From NCBI GenBank assembly GCA_012513195.1, contig JAAZCR010000003.1, positions 1 to 10,910 on the forward strand: 10,910 bases of DNA. The letters run 5' to 3'. Origin of the DNA: Bacilli bacterium. GTDB taxonomy: Bacteria; Bacillota_I; Bacilli_A; Haloplasmatales; Haloplasmataceae. Position numbers and translations under genes: made by a program. Of the stretch, positions 1 to 8,067 are shown piece after piece. The notes beneath the pieces were generated by a model. The model searched no databases and was not told where the DNA came from. It worked only from the letters and a program-made list of their open reading frames with translations. Each line of letters opens with the position of its first letter. Position 1 is the stretch's first letter.

Positions 1-2727
1 ACTTTTCTTTGGTGGGCAAATCCAGCATTCCCAGCGAACGATTACACGCAATCAATTTTTCCACCAGATGTAAATGCGGTTTTAGATCATGGTAAACGAG
101 CTGTATCTACTTTTCCAATCGCTACGGGAACTTATTATAAAGTTGATTATTCAAAAGGTGTAGATATTTCTCGATATAAAAATATTCCTGTTCCCACCTC
201 TTATATGGCTTATCACTCTGATTTTGATTTTGTTGGGGCTTATGATCATCAAAAACGAGCAGGAATAATGCATTATGCAAGTCACCATATTTCACCTGGT
301 AAAAAGCAATGGACCTGGGGTAATGGTGATTTCGGTCATGCTTGGGACCGCAATTTAACAGATGAAAATGGTCCATATATTGAGTTAATGACTGGTGTGT
401 ACACAGACAATCAACCTGACTTTACCTGGTTACAACCTTATGAAGAGAAAACTTTCAAACAATACTTCATGCCATATAAGCTAGTAGGCAATGTCAAAAA
501 TGCTACGCTTGATGCGATGGTTAACCTTGACGTAAATGGTGATGAAGTATATGTTGGCGTTTATGTTACTAGTGAATTTAAAGATTTACGGATTCTCTTA
601 ACGGATACAATGAATAATCAAGTACTGTTAGATGAAACACTAACACTTACCCCTGAAACAGCTTATGAAAAGACATTAAAAGCTTGCGGTGTAGTATACA
701 AGAACCTCTTAGTTCAAGTTATATCTCGTTGTGGTCGGGTATTAGTCGCTTATCAACCACAGGAATACAACAATCCAGTACCTGATCCAGCTGAACGTGC
801 ATTAGAACCAGAAGAATATCAAACAAATGAAGAACTATATCTAACTGCTCTACATCTCGAACAATATCGTCATGCGACTTTTGAACCAGATCGGTATTAT
901 TTAGAAGGTCTAAAACGAGATAAGACTGATTTCCGCATCAATAATGCATATGGTTTATTACTATATCGGCGCGGATTATTTGAACAATCATTACAATATT
1001 TTGATGCAGCGATTAAGAAAGCCACATGGCGTAATCCTAATCCTTATGATAGTGAACCATTCTATAATAAGGGTTTAGCATTATGGAAACTAGGACGGTT
1101 AGAAGAAGCCTATGCGGCCTTCTATAAAGCAACTTGGAGTGCGCATCAGCAAGAACCTGGATTTTATTCCATTGCTTGCATCGATGCTATCCGTGGCAAT
1201 TATCAACTAGCATTAGAACATGTTGAAAAAGGTTTAATTAAGAATAGCCATAACATGAAGGCCCGGGGGCTTAAAGCAAGTATATTAAGAAAGTTAGAAC
1301 GTCATGAATGTGCACTTAACTTTGTTAAAGAGAGTATTAAAATTGACCGTTTAGATCATTATGCACGATATGAGTTATACAAGTTAACTAAAAATGAGGA
1401 AGATTTAGCTGATTTTCAACGCTTAATGCGTAATTATGTTAATAATTATTTAGTATTAGCATTAGATTACGCCCAAGCAGGATTCTACCAAGAAGCCATT
1501 GAAGTGCTAGATTTATGTCAAGTTGAATCACCACTAATTTACTACTATAAAGCATATTTCTATGACAAGATGGAAAACAGTGAAAAAGCGAGAGAAAATC
1601 TTAAACTAGCTAGTGAAGCAGATCCATCTTACTGTTTCCCTAATAAGTTAGATGAAATCATTATTCTACAAAGAGCAATCGAACTCAATCCTAACGATGC
1701 TTTCGCTTACTATTATTTAGGAAATATCTGGTACGATAAGAAGCAATATGCAGAAGCAATCAAGTGTTGGGAGCAAAGTGCAAAGTTAAATCCTAATTAT
1801 CCAACTGTTCAACGGAACTTAGCTTTAGCTTACTACAATAAAGAAAATAATCCTGAAAAAGCTCGTAAAGCTCTAGAAACAGCCTTCTATTTAGATCCTA
1901 CTGATGCTCGAATTCTATTAGAATTAGACCAATTATACAAAATTACCAATGTACCACATGAAATACGATTGGCTTTCTTAAATAAATATTATGATACTGT
2001 GGTTAAACGCGATGACCTCTACTTAGAATATTGTGCACTCCATAACTATGTAGGAGATTTTGATAAAGCATACGAGTTAATCATGGCTCGCAAATTCCAT
2101 CCATGGGAAGGTGGAGAAGGAAAAGTTCCTGCACAATATAAACATGCGTTGTTAAAGAAATTTAAGCGTGCATATCAAAATGAGAATTATGAAGAAGCAT
2201 TAACCTACCTACAACAATCCTGTGTTTATCCTCATAACTTAGGTGAAGGTAAACTCTACGTCGACAGTGAAAACAACATTCATTACTACTTAGGTCTTGT
2301 TTATGATAAGTTAGGTAGACACAAAGAAGCAATAGCTGAGTTTGAAAAAGCGACACTTGGTATAGGGGAAATCACCGCAACCATGTACTATAACGACGTA
2401 CCAGCTGACTATGTTTTTTTCAAGGGTCTAGCATTAGAAAAACTTGGTAAACATGATGAAGCTAAGGAAATCTTTAATAACTTAATCAACTATGGCAAGG
2501 AACATATGAATGACAATGTGAAGATTGACTACTTCGCTGTAAGTTTACCAGATTTCCTTATCTTCGAAAGTGACTTAAACAAAAATAACGTTGTACATTG
2601 TAATTACTTAATTGGTTTAGGTCTATTAGGCTTAAATAATAAAGAAGAAGCAAAAGAACATTTTGAACGAGCATTAAAACTCGATATCAATCATTTAAGC
2701 GCAAAAACCTTCTTAGAAGAATTGTAA
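1..2727 (+). CDS. DUF5107 domain plus TPR-repeat protein, 5' end outside window
   Basis: The frame is open from base 1 to the TAA at 2725-2727, giving 908 visible residues; the ATG at 205 is internal because conserved sequence (WWANPAF, residues 4-10) precedes it. Residues 1 to about 170 resemble the mutarotase-like DUF5107 fold: PGKKQWTWG at 99-107 and DENGPYIEL at 121-129. A second beta-rich segment follows, then from about residue 290 to the end a long array of tetratricopeptide-like helical pairs (for example around AYYYLGNIWYDKKQYAEAI and YYLGLVYDKLGRHKEAI). Inside the array lie HPWEGGEGK (700-708) and a related LGEGK (747-751), which look like a conserved site rather than TPR filler. 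No reaction is established for this family; the mutarotase-like fold and glycosidase neighbours suggest carbohydrate binding or processing. It is the first visible gene of the operon, 61 bp before the GH2 start. Family call confident, function unknown. Confidence 0.85.
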   Translation, partial: TFLWWANPAFPANDYTQSIFPPDVNAVLDHGKRAVSTFPIATGTYYKVDYSKGVDISRYKNIPVPTSYMAYHSDFDFVGAYDHQKRAGIMHYASHHISPGKKQWTWGNGDFGHAWDRNLTDENGPYIELMTGVYTDNQPDFTWLQPYEEKTFKQYFMPYKLVGNVKNATLDAMVNLDVNGDEVYVGVYVTSEFKDLRILLTDTMNNQVLLDETLTLTPETAYEKTLKACGVVYKNLLVQVISRCGRVLVAYQPQEYNNPVPDPAERALEPEEYQTNEELYLTALHLEQYRHATFEPDRYYLEGLKRDKTDFRINNAYGLLLYRRGLFEQSLQYFDAAIKKATWRNPNPYDSEPFYNKGLALWKLGRLEEAYAAFYKATWSAHQQEPGFYSIACIDAIRGNYQLALEHVEKGLIKNSHNMKARGLKASILRKLERHECALNFVKESIKIDRLDHYARYELYKLTKNEEDLADFQRLMRNYVNNYLVLALDYAQAGFYQEAIEVLDLCQVESPLIYYYKAYFYDKMENSEKARENLKLASEADPSYCFPNKLDEIIILQRAIELNPNDAFAYYYLGNIWYDKKQYAEAIKCWEQSAKLNPNYPTVQRNLALAYYNKENNPEKARKALETAFYLDPTDARILLELDQLYKITNVPHEIRLAFLNKYYDTVVKRDDLYLEYCALHNYVGDFDKAYELIMARKFHPWEGGEGKVPAQYKHALLKKFKRAYQNENYEEALTYLQQSCVYPHNLGEGKLYVDSENNIHYYLGLVYDKLGRHKEAIAEFEKATLGIGEITATMYYNDVPADYVFFKGLALEKLGKHDEAKEIFNNLINYGKEHMNDNVKIDYFAVSLPDFLIFESDLNKNNVVHCNYLIGLGLLGLNNKEEAKEHFERALKLDINHLSAKTFLEEL

Positions 2728-2730
2728 TAT

Positions 2731-2767
2731 TTTGAGTCAATCACAGATAACCTGTGATTGACTCAAA
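2731..2767. repeat. Perfect 16-bp inverted repeat (intergenic hairpin, no U-tract)
   Basis: TTTGAGTCAATCACAG (2731-2746) is exactly complementary to CTGTGATTGACTCAAA (2752-2767), with the 5-nt loop ATAAC. It begins 3 bp after the stop codon of the DUF5107-TPR gene and ends 11 bp before the next Shine-Dalgarno. The sequence after the stem (GTTAATAATG) has no run of T, so it is not a canonical intrinsic terminator. It may be an mRNA-stabilising or processing hairpin, a weak attenuator, or a dyad bound by a protein; the sequence does not decide between these. Confidence 0.85.
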
Positions 2768-2778
2768 GTTAATAATGT

Positions 2779-2784
2779 GGAGGG
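2779..2784 (+). promoter_or_regulatory. Shine-Dalgarno site fixing the GH2/CBM32 start
   Basis: GGAGGG lies with its GGAGG core ending 5 nt before the ATG at 2789. A GTG at 2777 in the same frame would overlap this site and has no ribosome-binding sequence of its own, so the ATG is chosen. Confidence 0.85.
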
Positions 2785-2788
2785 CATT

Positions 2789-5700
2789 ATGATTATTAAT
2801 TTAGCTGGCGAATGGCTCTATGAATTAGATTATCAAGATCAAGGACTCATAGAAAAATGGTATGAAAAAAAGTTATCTAATACAGGCTTTAAACTTCCTG
2901 GAACAACAGCATCTAACTTTGTTGGCGATAAATTAGATATGGAACTCAATTATGAACGCGAAACCTTAAGACATCTGCGCCAACATTACCGATATGTTGG
3001 TGCTAGTTGGTATCAACGTAAGTTTTTTGTGCCTGATGCATCTAATAAAGTATATCGCTTGTTCTTAGAACGGGTAATGTTTGAATCTCGAGTATATATT
3101 AACGGCAAAGAAGTAGGTAAACGTGATAGTTTATCAACACCTCATATTTATGATATTACACGGTTTGTGATACCTGGACAAGAAAACGAAATCACTATCA
3201 GAGTTGATAATCGTGATGTGCAAAAACTTGGACCATATCCCTCAGCATACACGGATGAAACACAAACCATTTGGAATGGTGTTATCGGGAGAATCGAAGT
3301 TCAAGTATTAAATCGCATTTATGTTGATCAAGTTCAGATTTATCCTAATATCCATGAAAGTAATATTAAAGGCACATTTGTGCTATGTAATCCGTTGGAA
3401 AAGAAAACTACTGTTAGAGTTAATATAAGAGTTCATTATCAAGACAAAGAGTTTAAGACTCTATCATTAATTAAACATCTCGAAAAAGTCGAAGAATTTG
3501 TAGAATTTATTTATGATATCGAAGAACTCCATCTTTGGGATGAGTTCACACCTAATTTATATGAACTAGAAATAGAAGTTGAAGATTATGATGTGCGGAA
3601 GCAACGTTTTGGCATGCGGGAATTCACTACTAAAGGTACCAAGTTTGTCATAAATGGGAAAACAACTTTCCTACGTGGTACTCTTGAATGTTGCATCTTC
3701 CCAATTACAGCTCATCCTAGTATGGAACGCTCAGAATGGGAACGCATCTTTAGTGTTGTAAAAGAATATGGATTAAATCATGTCCGTTTCCATTCTTGGT
3801 GTCCACCAGAAATCGCCTTTACAGTAGCTGATGAAATGGGATTGTATTTGAATGTGGAAGGTCCCGTTTGGATGGACAACTGGAATAAGACGCTCGTCGG
3901 TCAATATCCTGAGCACTATGAATATCTACCAGAAGAATCCTTAAGAATCGTTGATACTTATGGAAATCACCCAAGTTTTGTCATGTATTCTTTAGGAAAT
4001 GAGTTGCGTGGCAGTTTTGAATTGATGAGCGATATTATTCGCCGTTGTAAAAAACGTGACCGTCGTCACCTATACACTTTAACAACAAACTGGGATCGGA
4101 AAGTTGATAAAGAGGACGATTATTTTGCGGCACAAACCGTTGATGGTGTTCCTGTAAGAGGTCAATATAAATTGCATGAAATGGTGACAACGACAAAATT
4201 AACTTTTGATGAAGCAGTAGCCCAAAGAAACATCCCTGTTGTTAGTCACGAAGTAGGTCAATATTCTGTTTATCCCGATATTTCCGAAATTGAGAAATAT
4301 ACAGGTGTTTTACGCCCAATAAACTTTGAAAGTATCAAAAAGAATTTAGAAGAACACAACTTAATTAAATATGCGAAGGATTTCACCTTAGGGTCAGGTA
4401 AGTTAGCTTTATACCTTTATAAAGATGAGTTAGAAGCAGCAATTAGAACAAAAGGTCTAGGAGGAATTCAGCTTCTTGACTTGCATGATTTTCCTGGACA
4501 ATCTACCGCTACAGTTGGTATTTTGAACTGCTTCTGGGAATCTAAAGGAATTACTACTAGTGATTACTTTCGAAAATTCTGTAACGCCATTGTACCATTG
4601 GCGTTGTTAGATAAACGCATTTTTTTAAACAATGAAACTTTAAAAGTAGAAACACAAGTAGCGAATTACTTTCAAGAAGACTTAGTTGATGTCGAAGTAC
4701 TCTATGAAATAAACGACAAAGAAGAAGTAATCTTTAGTAATAGCTTAGGTAAAGCGAACATTAAGCAAGGTGAAGTCGCGACAGTAGGGTCATTTGAAAT
4801 AAATTTAGAAAAAGTAACTGAACCTAAAGAATTAGTTTTAAAGTTAATTATCAAGAATACACCTTACCAAAACGAATGGAATATTTGGGTATATCCTGAT
4901 GAAACGGTTGAACTAAATGATGATGTTATCCATGCTGATAAGTTTGATGATGAGGTTATAAAAGCGTTAAAAGAAGGAAAGAAAGTCTTATTAACACCAA
5001 AAGAACAAGATGTATATCGGACAACTTATGGCAAGTTTTTCCCAGTATTTTGGAGTCCAATTCACTTTATCAGCAAGGACCCTTGTGGCATCATTGCGAA
5101 TAAACATGTTATCTTCGATCGTTTCCCAACTGATCGTTACATCAATTATCAATGGAAAGATATCGTTGAGAAGTCTTATTCCATTAATATTGATGATTTA
5201 CCGCTTGATTTTGAACCAATCGTTCAGGTTATCCCTAACTTCTATAACAATGCGAAGTTAGCTAATCTTTTCGAATGTAAAGTAGGTAAGGGTAAATTAT
5301 TCGTCACTTCAATTGATTTAGAAACTGATATTGATAAACGTATTACAGCGAAAGCTTTAAGAAACAGTATTTATCGCTATTTAAATAGTGATGCGTTTGA
5401 CCCTAGACAGAGTCTAGAACTTGCTAGTTTAGTTAAAGTTTTCACTCCAAAACCACAATATGAACTTGATTTAGTTGATGTTGCCCTATATAAAAAGGCC
5501 TTTGCGTCAAGTGAAATGGAAGGCCATCCAGCAAGTTATGGTAATGATAATAACTTAAATACCGCTTGGGAAGCAAAGGATTTTAGCAATGGACAACATT
5601 GGACTGTTGACTTAGGTCAAGTATATGAAATCGTGGGTACAAAAATTACTTTCAGTGAAAAGGCTAACTATCTTTACGCGATTCAAACTTCAGTGGATGG

Positions 5701-5869
5701 TAATGAATATAAAATTGTAGTTAATCAAACAGGTCAAACAAGTACAGATCAAGAACGTTTTGATGAATTCACTGATCAAGCAAGATTTATCCGCATCGTC
5801 TACAATGGTCTACCTGAAAATGTCAAAGCTAGTCATAAAGAAGTGAAAGTATATATAAAAAAGAAATGA
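2789..5869 (+). CDS. GH2 family glycosidase (beta-galactosidase-like) with C-terminal CBM32-type domain
   Basis: This is a 1026-residue retaining glycosidase of family GH2, likely an exo-acting beta-galactosidase or related enzyme. Domain order: N-terminal jelly-roll sugar-binding domain (about 1-175, starting INLAGEWLYELD), Ig-like domain (about 180-280), TIM barrel (about 285-590), beta-rich linker domains, then an F5/8C (CBM32-type) module from about residue 897 to the end (ASYGNDNNLNTAW, HWTVDLGQVYEI, FIRIVY). The acid/base is E405 in NHPSFVMYSLGNEL; the nucleophile is probably E488 in PVVSHEVGQ, a spacing of 83 residues, normal for GH2. There is no signal peptide, so it should be cytoplasmic, which is unusual for an enzyme with a binding module. 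CBM32 domains often bind galactose, which agrees with the GH59 gene next door. Exact sugar specificity cannot be read from sequence. The gene ends with TGA, showing that UGA is a stop here. Confidence 0.88.
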   Translation: MIINLAGEWLYELDYQDQGLIEKWYEKKLSNTGFKLPGTTASNFVGDKLDMELNYERETLRHLRQHYRYVGASWYQRKFFVPDASNKVYRLFLERVMFESRVYINGKEVGKRDSLSTPHIYDITRFVIPGQENEITIRVDNRDVQKLGPYPSAYTDETQTIWNGVIGRIEVQVLNRIYVDQVQIYPNIHESNIKGTFVLCNPLEKKTTVRVNIRVHYQDKEFKTLSLIKHLEKVEEFVEFIYDIEELHLWDEFTPNLYELEIEVEDYDVRKQRFGMREFTTKGTKFVINGKTTFLRGTLECCIFPITAHPSMERSEWERIFSVVKEYGLNHVRFHSWCPPEIAFTVADEMGLYLNVEGPVWMDNWNKTLVGQYPEHYEYLPEESLRIVDTYGNHPSFVMYSLGNELRGSFELMSDIIRRCKKRDRRHLYTLTTNWDRKVDKEDDYFAAQTVDGVPVRGQYKLHEMVTTTKLTFDEAVAQRNIPVVSHEVGQYSVYPDISEIEKYTGVLRPINFESIKKNLEEHNLIKYAKDFTLGSGKLALYLYKDELEAAIRTKGLGGIQLLDLHDFPGQSTATVGILNCFWESKGITTSDYFRKFCNAIVPLALLDKRIFLNNETLKVETQVANYFQEDLVDVEVLYEINDKEEVIFSNSLGKANIKQGEVATVGSFEINLEKVTEPKELVLKLIIKNTPYQNEWNIWVYPDETVELNDDVIHADKFDDEVIKALKEGKKVLLTPKEQDVYRTTYGKFFPVFWSPIHFISKDPCGIIANKHVIFDRFPTDRYINYQWKDIVEKSYSINIDDLPLDFEPIVQVIPNFYNNAKLANLFECKVGKGKLFVTSIDLETDIDKRITAKALRNSIYRYLNSDAFDPRQSLELASLVKVFTPKPQYELDLVDVALYKKAFASSEMEGHPASYGNDNNLNTAWEAKDFSNGQHWTVDLGQVYEIVGTKITFSEKANYLYAIQTSVDGNEYKIVVNQTGQTSTDQERFDEFTDQARFIRIVYNGLPENVKASHKEVKVYIKKK

Positions 5870-5880
5870 CCCACAAATTA

Positions 5881-5909
5881 AATAATATCCGATTATATCG
5901 GATATTATT
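5881..5909. repeat. 12-bp inverted repeat in the GH2-GH59 spacer
   Basis: AATAATATCCGA (5881-5892) pairs exactly with TCGGATATTATT (5898-5909) across the 5-nt loop TTATA. It starts 11 bp after the GH2 stop. The stem is mostly A-T, and what follows (AATCAATC) is not a T-run, so it is a poor terminator in the + direction. It lies just upstream of the cre-like site and may mark a segment where operon expression is partly interrupted or restarted. Confidence 0.75.
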
Positions 5910-5919
5910 AATCAATCAT

Positions 5920-5934
5920 ATGTAAGCGATTCCA
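5920..5934 (+). promoter_or_regulatory. cre-like operator (CcpA/LacI-family type)
   Basis: ATGTAAGCGATTCCA matches every fixed position of the Gram-positive catabolite response element consensus WTGNAANCGNWNNCW. It lies 27 bp upstream of the GH59 ATG, in the widest spacer between adjacent genes here, as expected for a glycan-use gene under carbon catabolite control or a local LacI-family regulator. No convincing -35/-10 pair is visible around it, so it may act as a roadblock inside the operon. The match is by consensus only; CcpA presence in this organism is unknown. Confidence 0.5.
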
Positions 5935-5945
5935 ACCTAAAAACG

Positions 5946-5951
5946 AAAGGA
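5946..5951 (+). promoter_or_regulatory. Shine-Dalgarno site fixing the GH59 start
   Basis: AAAGGA ends 10 nt before the ATG at 5962. An in-frame TTG at 5953 is only 1 nt from it and is too close to be used, so the ATG is preferred; this also gives a clean signal peptide beginning MKKPIIL. Confidence 0.7.
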
Positions 5952-5961
5952 TTTGGATAAT

Positions 5962-8052
5962 ATGAAGAAGCCAATTATACTTAGTGTATTTATCATACTA
6001 CTGTTACTAATAGGTTGTCATAAAAGAGGAGGACAAATAACAACAACTCCTCTTGAAACGACTGTAACTACTCCTAATCAAACTACCACAAAAGATTCTA
6101 CCACCACGAATAAACCAGTGATAACGACAACAACTCAGGGAATAACTCTTCCTGATACGATAATCGAAATTGATGCAAATGATAATGGACCAGAATTTGC
6201 TGGGTATGGATTAGTCGCAACTGGTACAGATGCTCTATTAGTCGATTATGATGACGAAACACGACGACAAATACTTGAGTATCTCTTTAAAGATAACTAC
6301 GGTCCCGAAATTAAATTATTAAAGTTGGAAATCGGTGGCGGTAGTAATAATACCAATACTTCGGTAGCAAGTCATATGCCTACCCGCGATATCGAAAACT
6401 ACTATGCAAGTTATGGATGGAAGATTCTCAAAGAAGTACAAGAAATTAACCCTGATGTTAAGTTGATGGGGTTACATTGGTCATTACCAAGTTGGGTAAA
6501 GACTCCTAGTGATGAAGCATATTACATCTATAAATGGGTTGATGGCATGAAACGTGTTCATGGCATCGATATTGATTATATTGGTGGGCAACGTAATGAA
6601 GAAGAACCAATGAATCGTTACTTTACTATCGAGTTAAGACGATTATTAGATGAAAACGGTTATGGACATGTAAAAATCGTGGGTGGGGAAGCAGTTTATA
6701 GTAAATGGTCTGTCGCTGATTTAATGATGAAATTCCCTGATTATAACGCAGCTATTGATGTTATTGGTGGTCATTATGTTTCACCTCATTATCCAAATCC
6801 TATTTATTTCCAACTAAATAAACCAATATGGGAATCCGAAGCTGGAGGTTGGAATGGTGAGTATAACACTTATGGTAATTTCCGTAAATTCCTTATTAAC
6901 TATGTTAATGGAGGATTAAGTGGGTTACAAACATGGGGATTATCAGCTAGTGTTTATGAAAATAGTTGGTGGCATATGATAGGAATTATTACAGCCAAGA
7001 ATCCTTGGAATGGTAATTGGACGTATTACAACCAAAATTGGGCGATAGCTCATATTAATCAATTTGGTGATTTTGGTTGGTACTTTATGAAAAACGCCAG
7101 TGGAAGAACAGCAATTGAAAAAAGCTATTTTGCAACCATTAAATCTCCAGATAATAGTGATTACTCGATTTTAATTGAAACTTTTGAAGCAAAGACTGAT
7201 GAAGAAATTCTTATTAAAGTAAATGATAATATGCCTAAAGATAAAAAGGTTTATGTTTGGTCTACAGATATTAATGCGACCAACCATAACAGTATATTTG
7301 TTAAAGTTGATGAAATAACTCCGAAAAATGGTGAGTATCGTTATGTATTAAAACCTAATCGTATGTATAGTTTCACAACCACAACAGGTCAAAGCAAAAA
7401 AGGACTAGAAGTTAATATTAAACCAGATACCTTCTGGTCACCTAATTATGTTGAAGATTTTGAATCTTACGACATTGGACATCGTCCTAAATACTTCATT
7501 GATATTGAAGGTGCTTTTGAAGTAGCTCAAGCAGGTGGAGGAAGAGAAGGTAAAGCCTTAAGACAAGTAGCTATTGGTGAACCAATTAGATGGTATGGTG
7601 CCTTTACGGATCCTTATCCATATACATTATTTGGTGAACCATTCTGGACTAATATTAAAGCTAGTGTGGATGTGTTGTTTGAAACTAATGGTTATGTTGA
7701 TTTAGCGATACGTGCAAGCGAAGATGCCATGAAAGAAAAACTTAGCCGTAAAGGGTATTACATTCGTCTTCACAATAGTGGTAAATGGGAAATCCTTAAA
7801 TATACATTGAATCAACAAACCAAGACAAACGTTAAGAAGGTACTTGCTAGTGGTACTATCAATCCTATTCCCCTTAATGAATGGAATACAATATCAATTG
7901 CAGCCAAAGGTGGGAGCATTACAGCTTTCTTAAATGGTGAAGTGCTGACTACAGTTCAAGATTACTCTTATATGTCAGGCAATATCTTCTTAGCGACTAG
8001 TGGATATAAATATTTCCAATTCGATAACTTAATTATTGAACCATTTAACTAG
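5962..8052 (+). CDS. Surface lipoprotein of family GH59 (galactocerebrosidase-like beta-galactosidase)
   Basis: This 696-residue protein should hydrolyse beta-galactosides outside the cell membrane. It opens with a lipoprotein signal (MKKPIILSVFIILLLLIGC, lipid-anchored Cys at 19), then a Thr-rich linker (about 26-60). A TIM barrel follows (about 65-370) with GH59 landmarks: the acid/base Glu in IGGQRNEEE (E213), matching the NER site of human GALC, and the nucleophile Glu in PIWESEAGG (E293), matching GALC's SSED. DVIGGHY (266-272) and GLQTWGLSASVYENSWW (320s-330s) also fit. A beta-sandwich (about 375-480) and a C-terminal lectin/LamG-like domain (about 490-696, with DPYPYTLFGEPFWTN) complete the same layout as GALC. 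Family assignment is strong; whether the substrate is a glycolipid or a galactan is inference. It is followed 15 bp later by the SGNH gene and preceded by a cre-like site. Confidence 0.88.
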   Translation: MKKPIILSVFIILLLLIGCHKRGGQITTTPLETTVTTPNQTTTKDSTTTNKPVITTTTQGITLPDTIIEIDANDNGPEFAGYGLVATGTDALLVDYDDETRRQILEYLFKDNYGPEIKLLKLEIGGGSNNTNTSVASHMPTRDIENYYASYGWKILKEVQEINPDVKLMGLHWSLPSWVKTPSDEAYYIYKWVDGMKRVHGIDIDYIGGQRNEEEPMNRYFTIELRRLLDENGYGHVKIVGGEAVYSKWSVADLMMKFPDYNAAIDVIGGHYVSPHYPNPIYFQLNKPIWESEAGGWNGEYNTYGNFRKFLINYVNGGLSGLQTWGLSASVYENSWWHMIGIITAKNPWNGNWTYYNQNWAIAHINQFGDFGWYFMKNASGRTAIEKSYFATIKSPDNSDYSILIETFEAKTDEEILIKVNDNMPKDKKVYVWSTDINATNHNSIFVKVDEITPKNGEYRYVLKPNRMYSFTTTTGQSKKGLEVNIKPDTFWSPNYVEDFESYDIGHRPKYFIDIEGAFEVAQAGGGREGKALRQVAIGEPIRWYGAFTDPYPYTLFGEPFWTNIKASVDVLFETNGYVDLAIRASEDAMKEKLSRKGYYIRLHNSGKWEILKYTLNQQTKTNVKKVLASGTINPIPLNEWNTISIAAKGGSITAFLNGEVLTTVQDYSYMSGNIFLATSGYKYFQFDNLIIEPFN

Positions 8053-8067
8053 ATAGGATGTATCGTT

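Noticed and set aside
122..376. Minus-strand open frame
   Set aside because: Antisense to the DUF5107 coding region, no ribosome site and no recognisable protein; the same applies to minus-strand frames at 2162-2356 and 9476-9796.
2731..2767. Hairpin as an intrinsic terminator
   Set aside because: The stem is perfect but no T-run follows on the + strand, and a strongly linked gene starts 22 bp later.
2777..2788. GTG at 2777 as the start of the first GH2 gene
   Set aside because: It overlaps the GGAGGG ribosome site that serves the ATG at 2789 and has no upstream site of its own; the protein begins naturally at MIINLAGEW.
5010..5261. Plus-strand open frame of 83 codons inside the first GH2 gene
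   Set aside because: Out of frame with an intact, well-recognised enzyme and without family resemblance.
5953..5961. TTG at 5953 as the start of the GH59 gene
   Set aside because: Only 1 nt from AAAGGA; the ATG at 5962 has workable spacing and gives a standard lipoprotein signal.
6040..6150. Threonine-codon-rich stretch as a DNA tandem repeat
   Set aside because: The ACA/ACT/ACC runs are irregular and encode the Thr-rich linker of the lipoprotein; no fixed repeat unit is visible.
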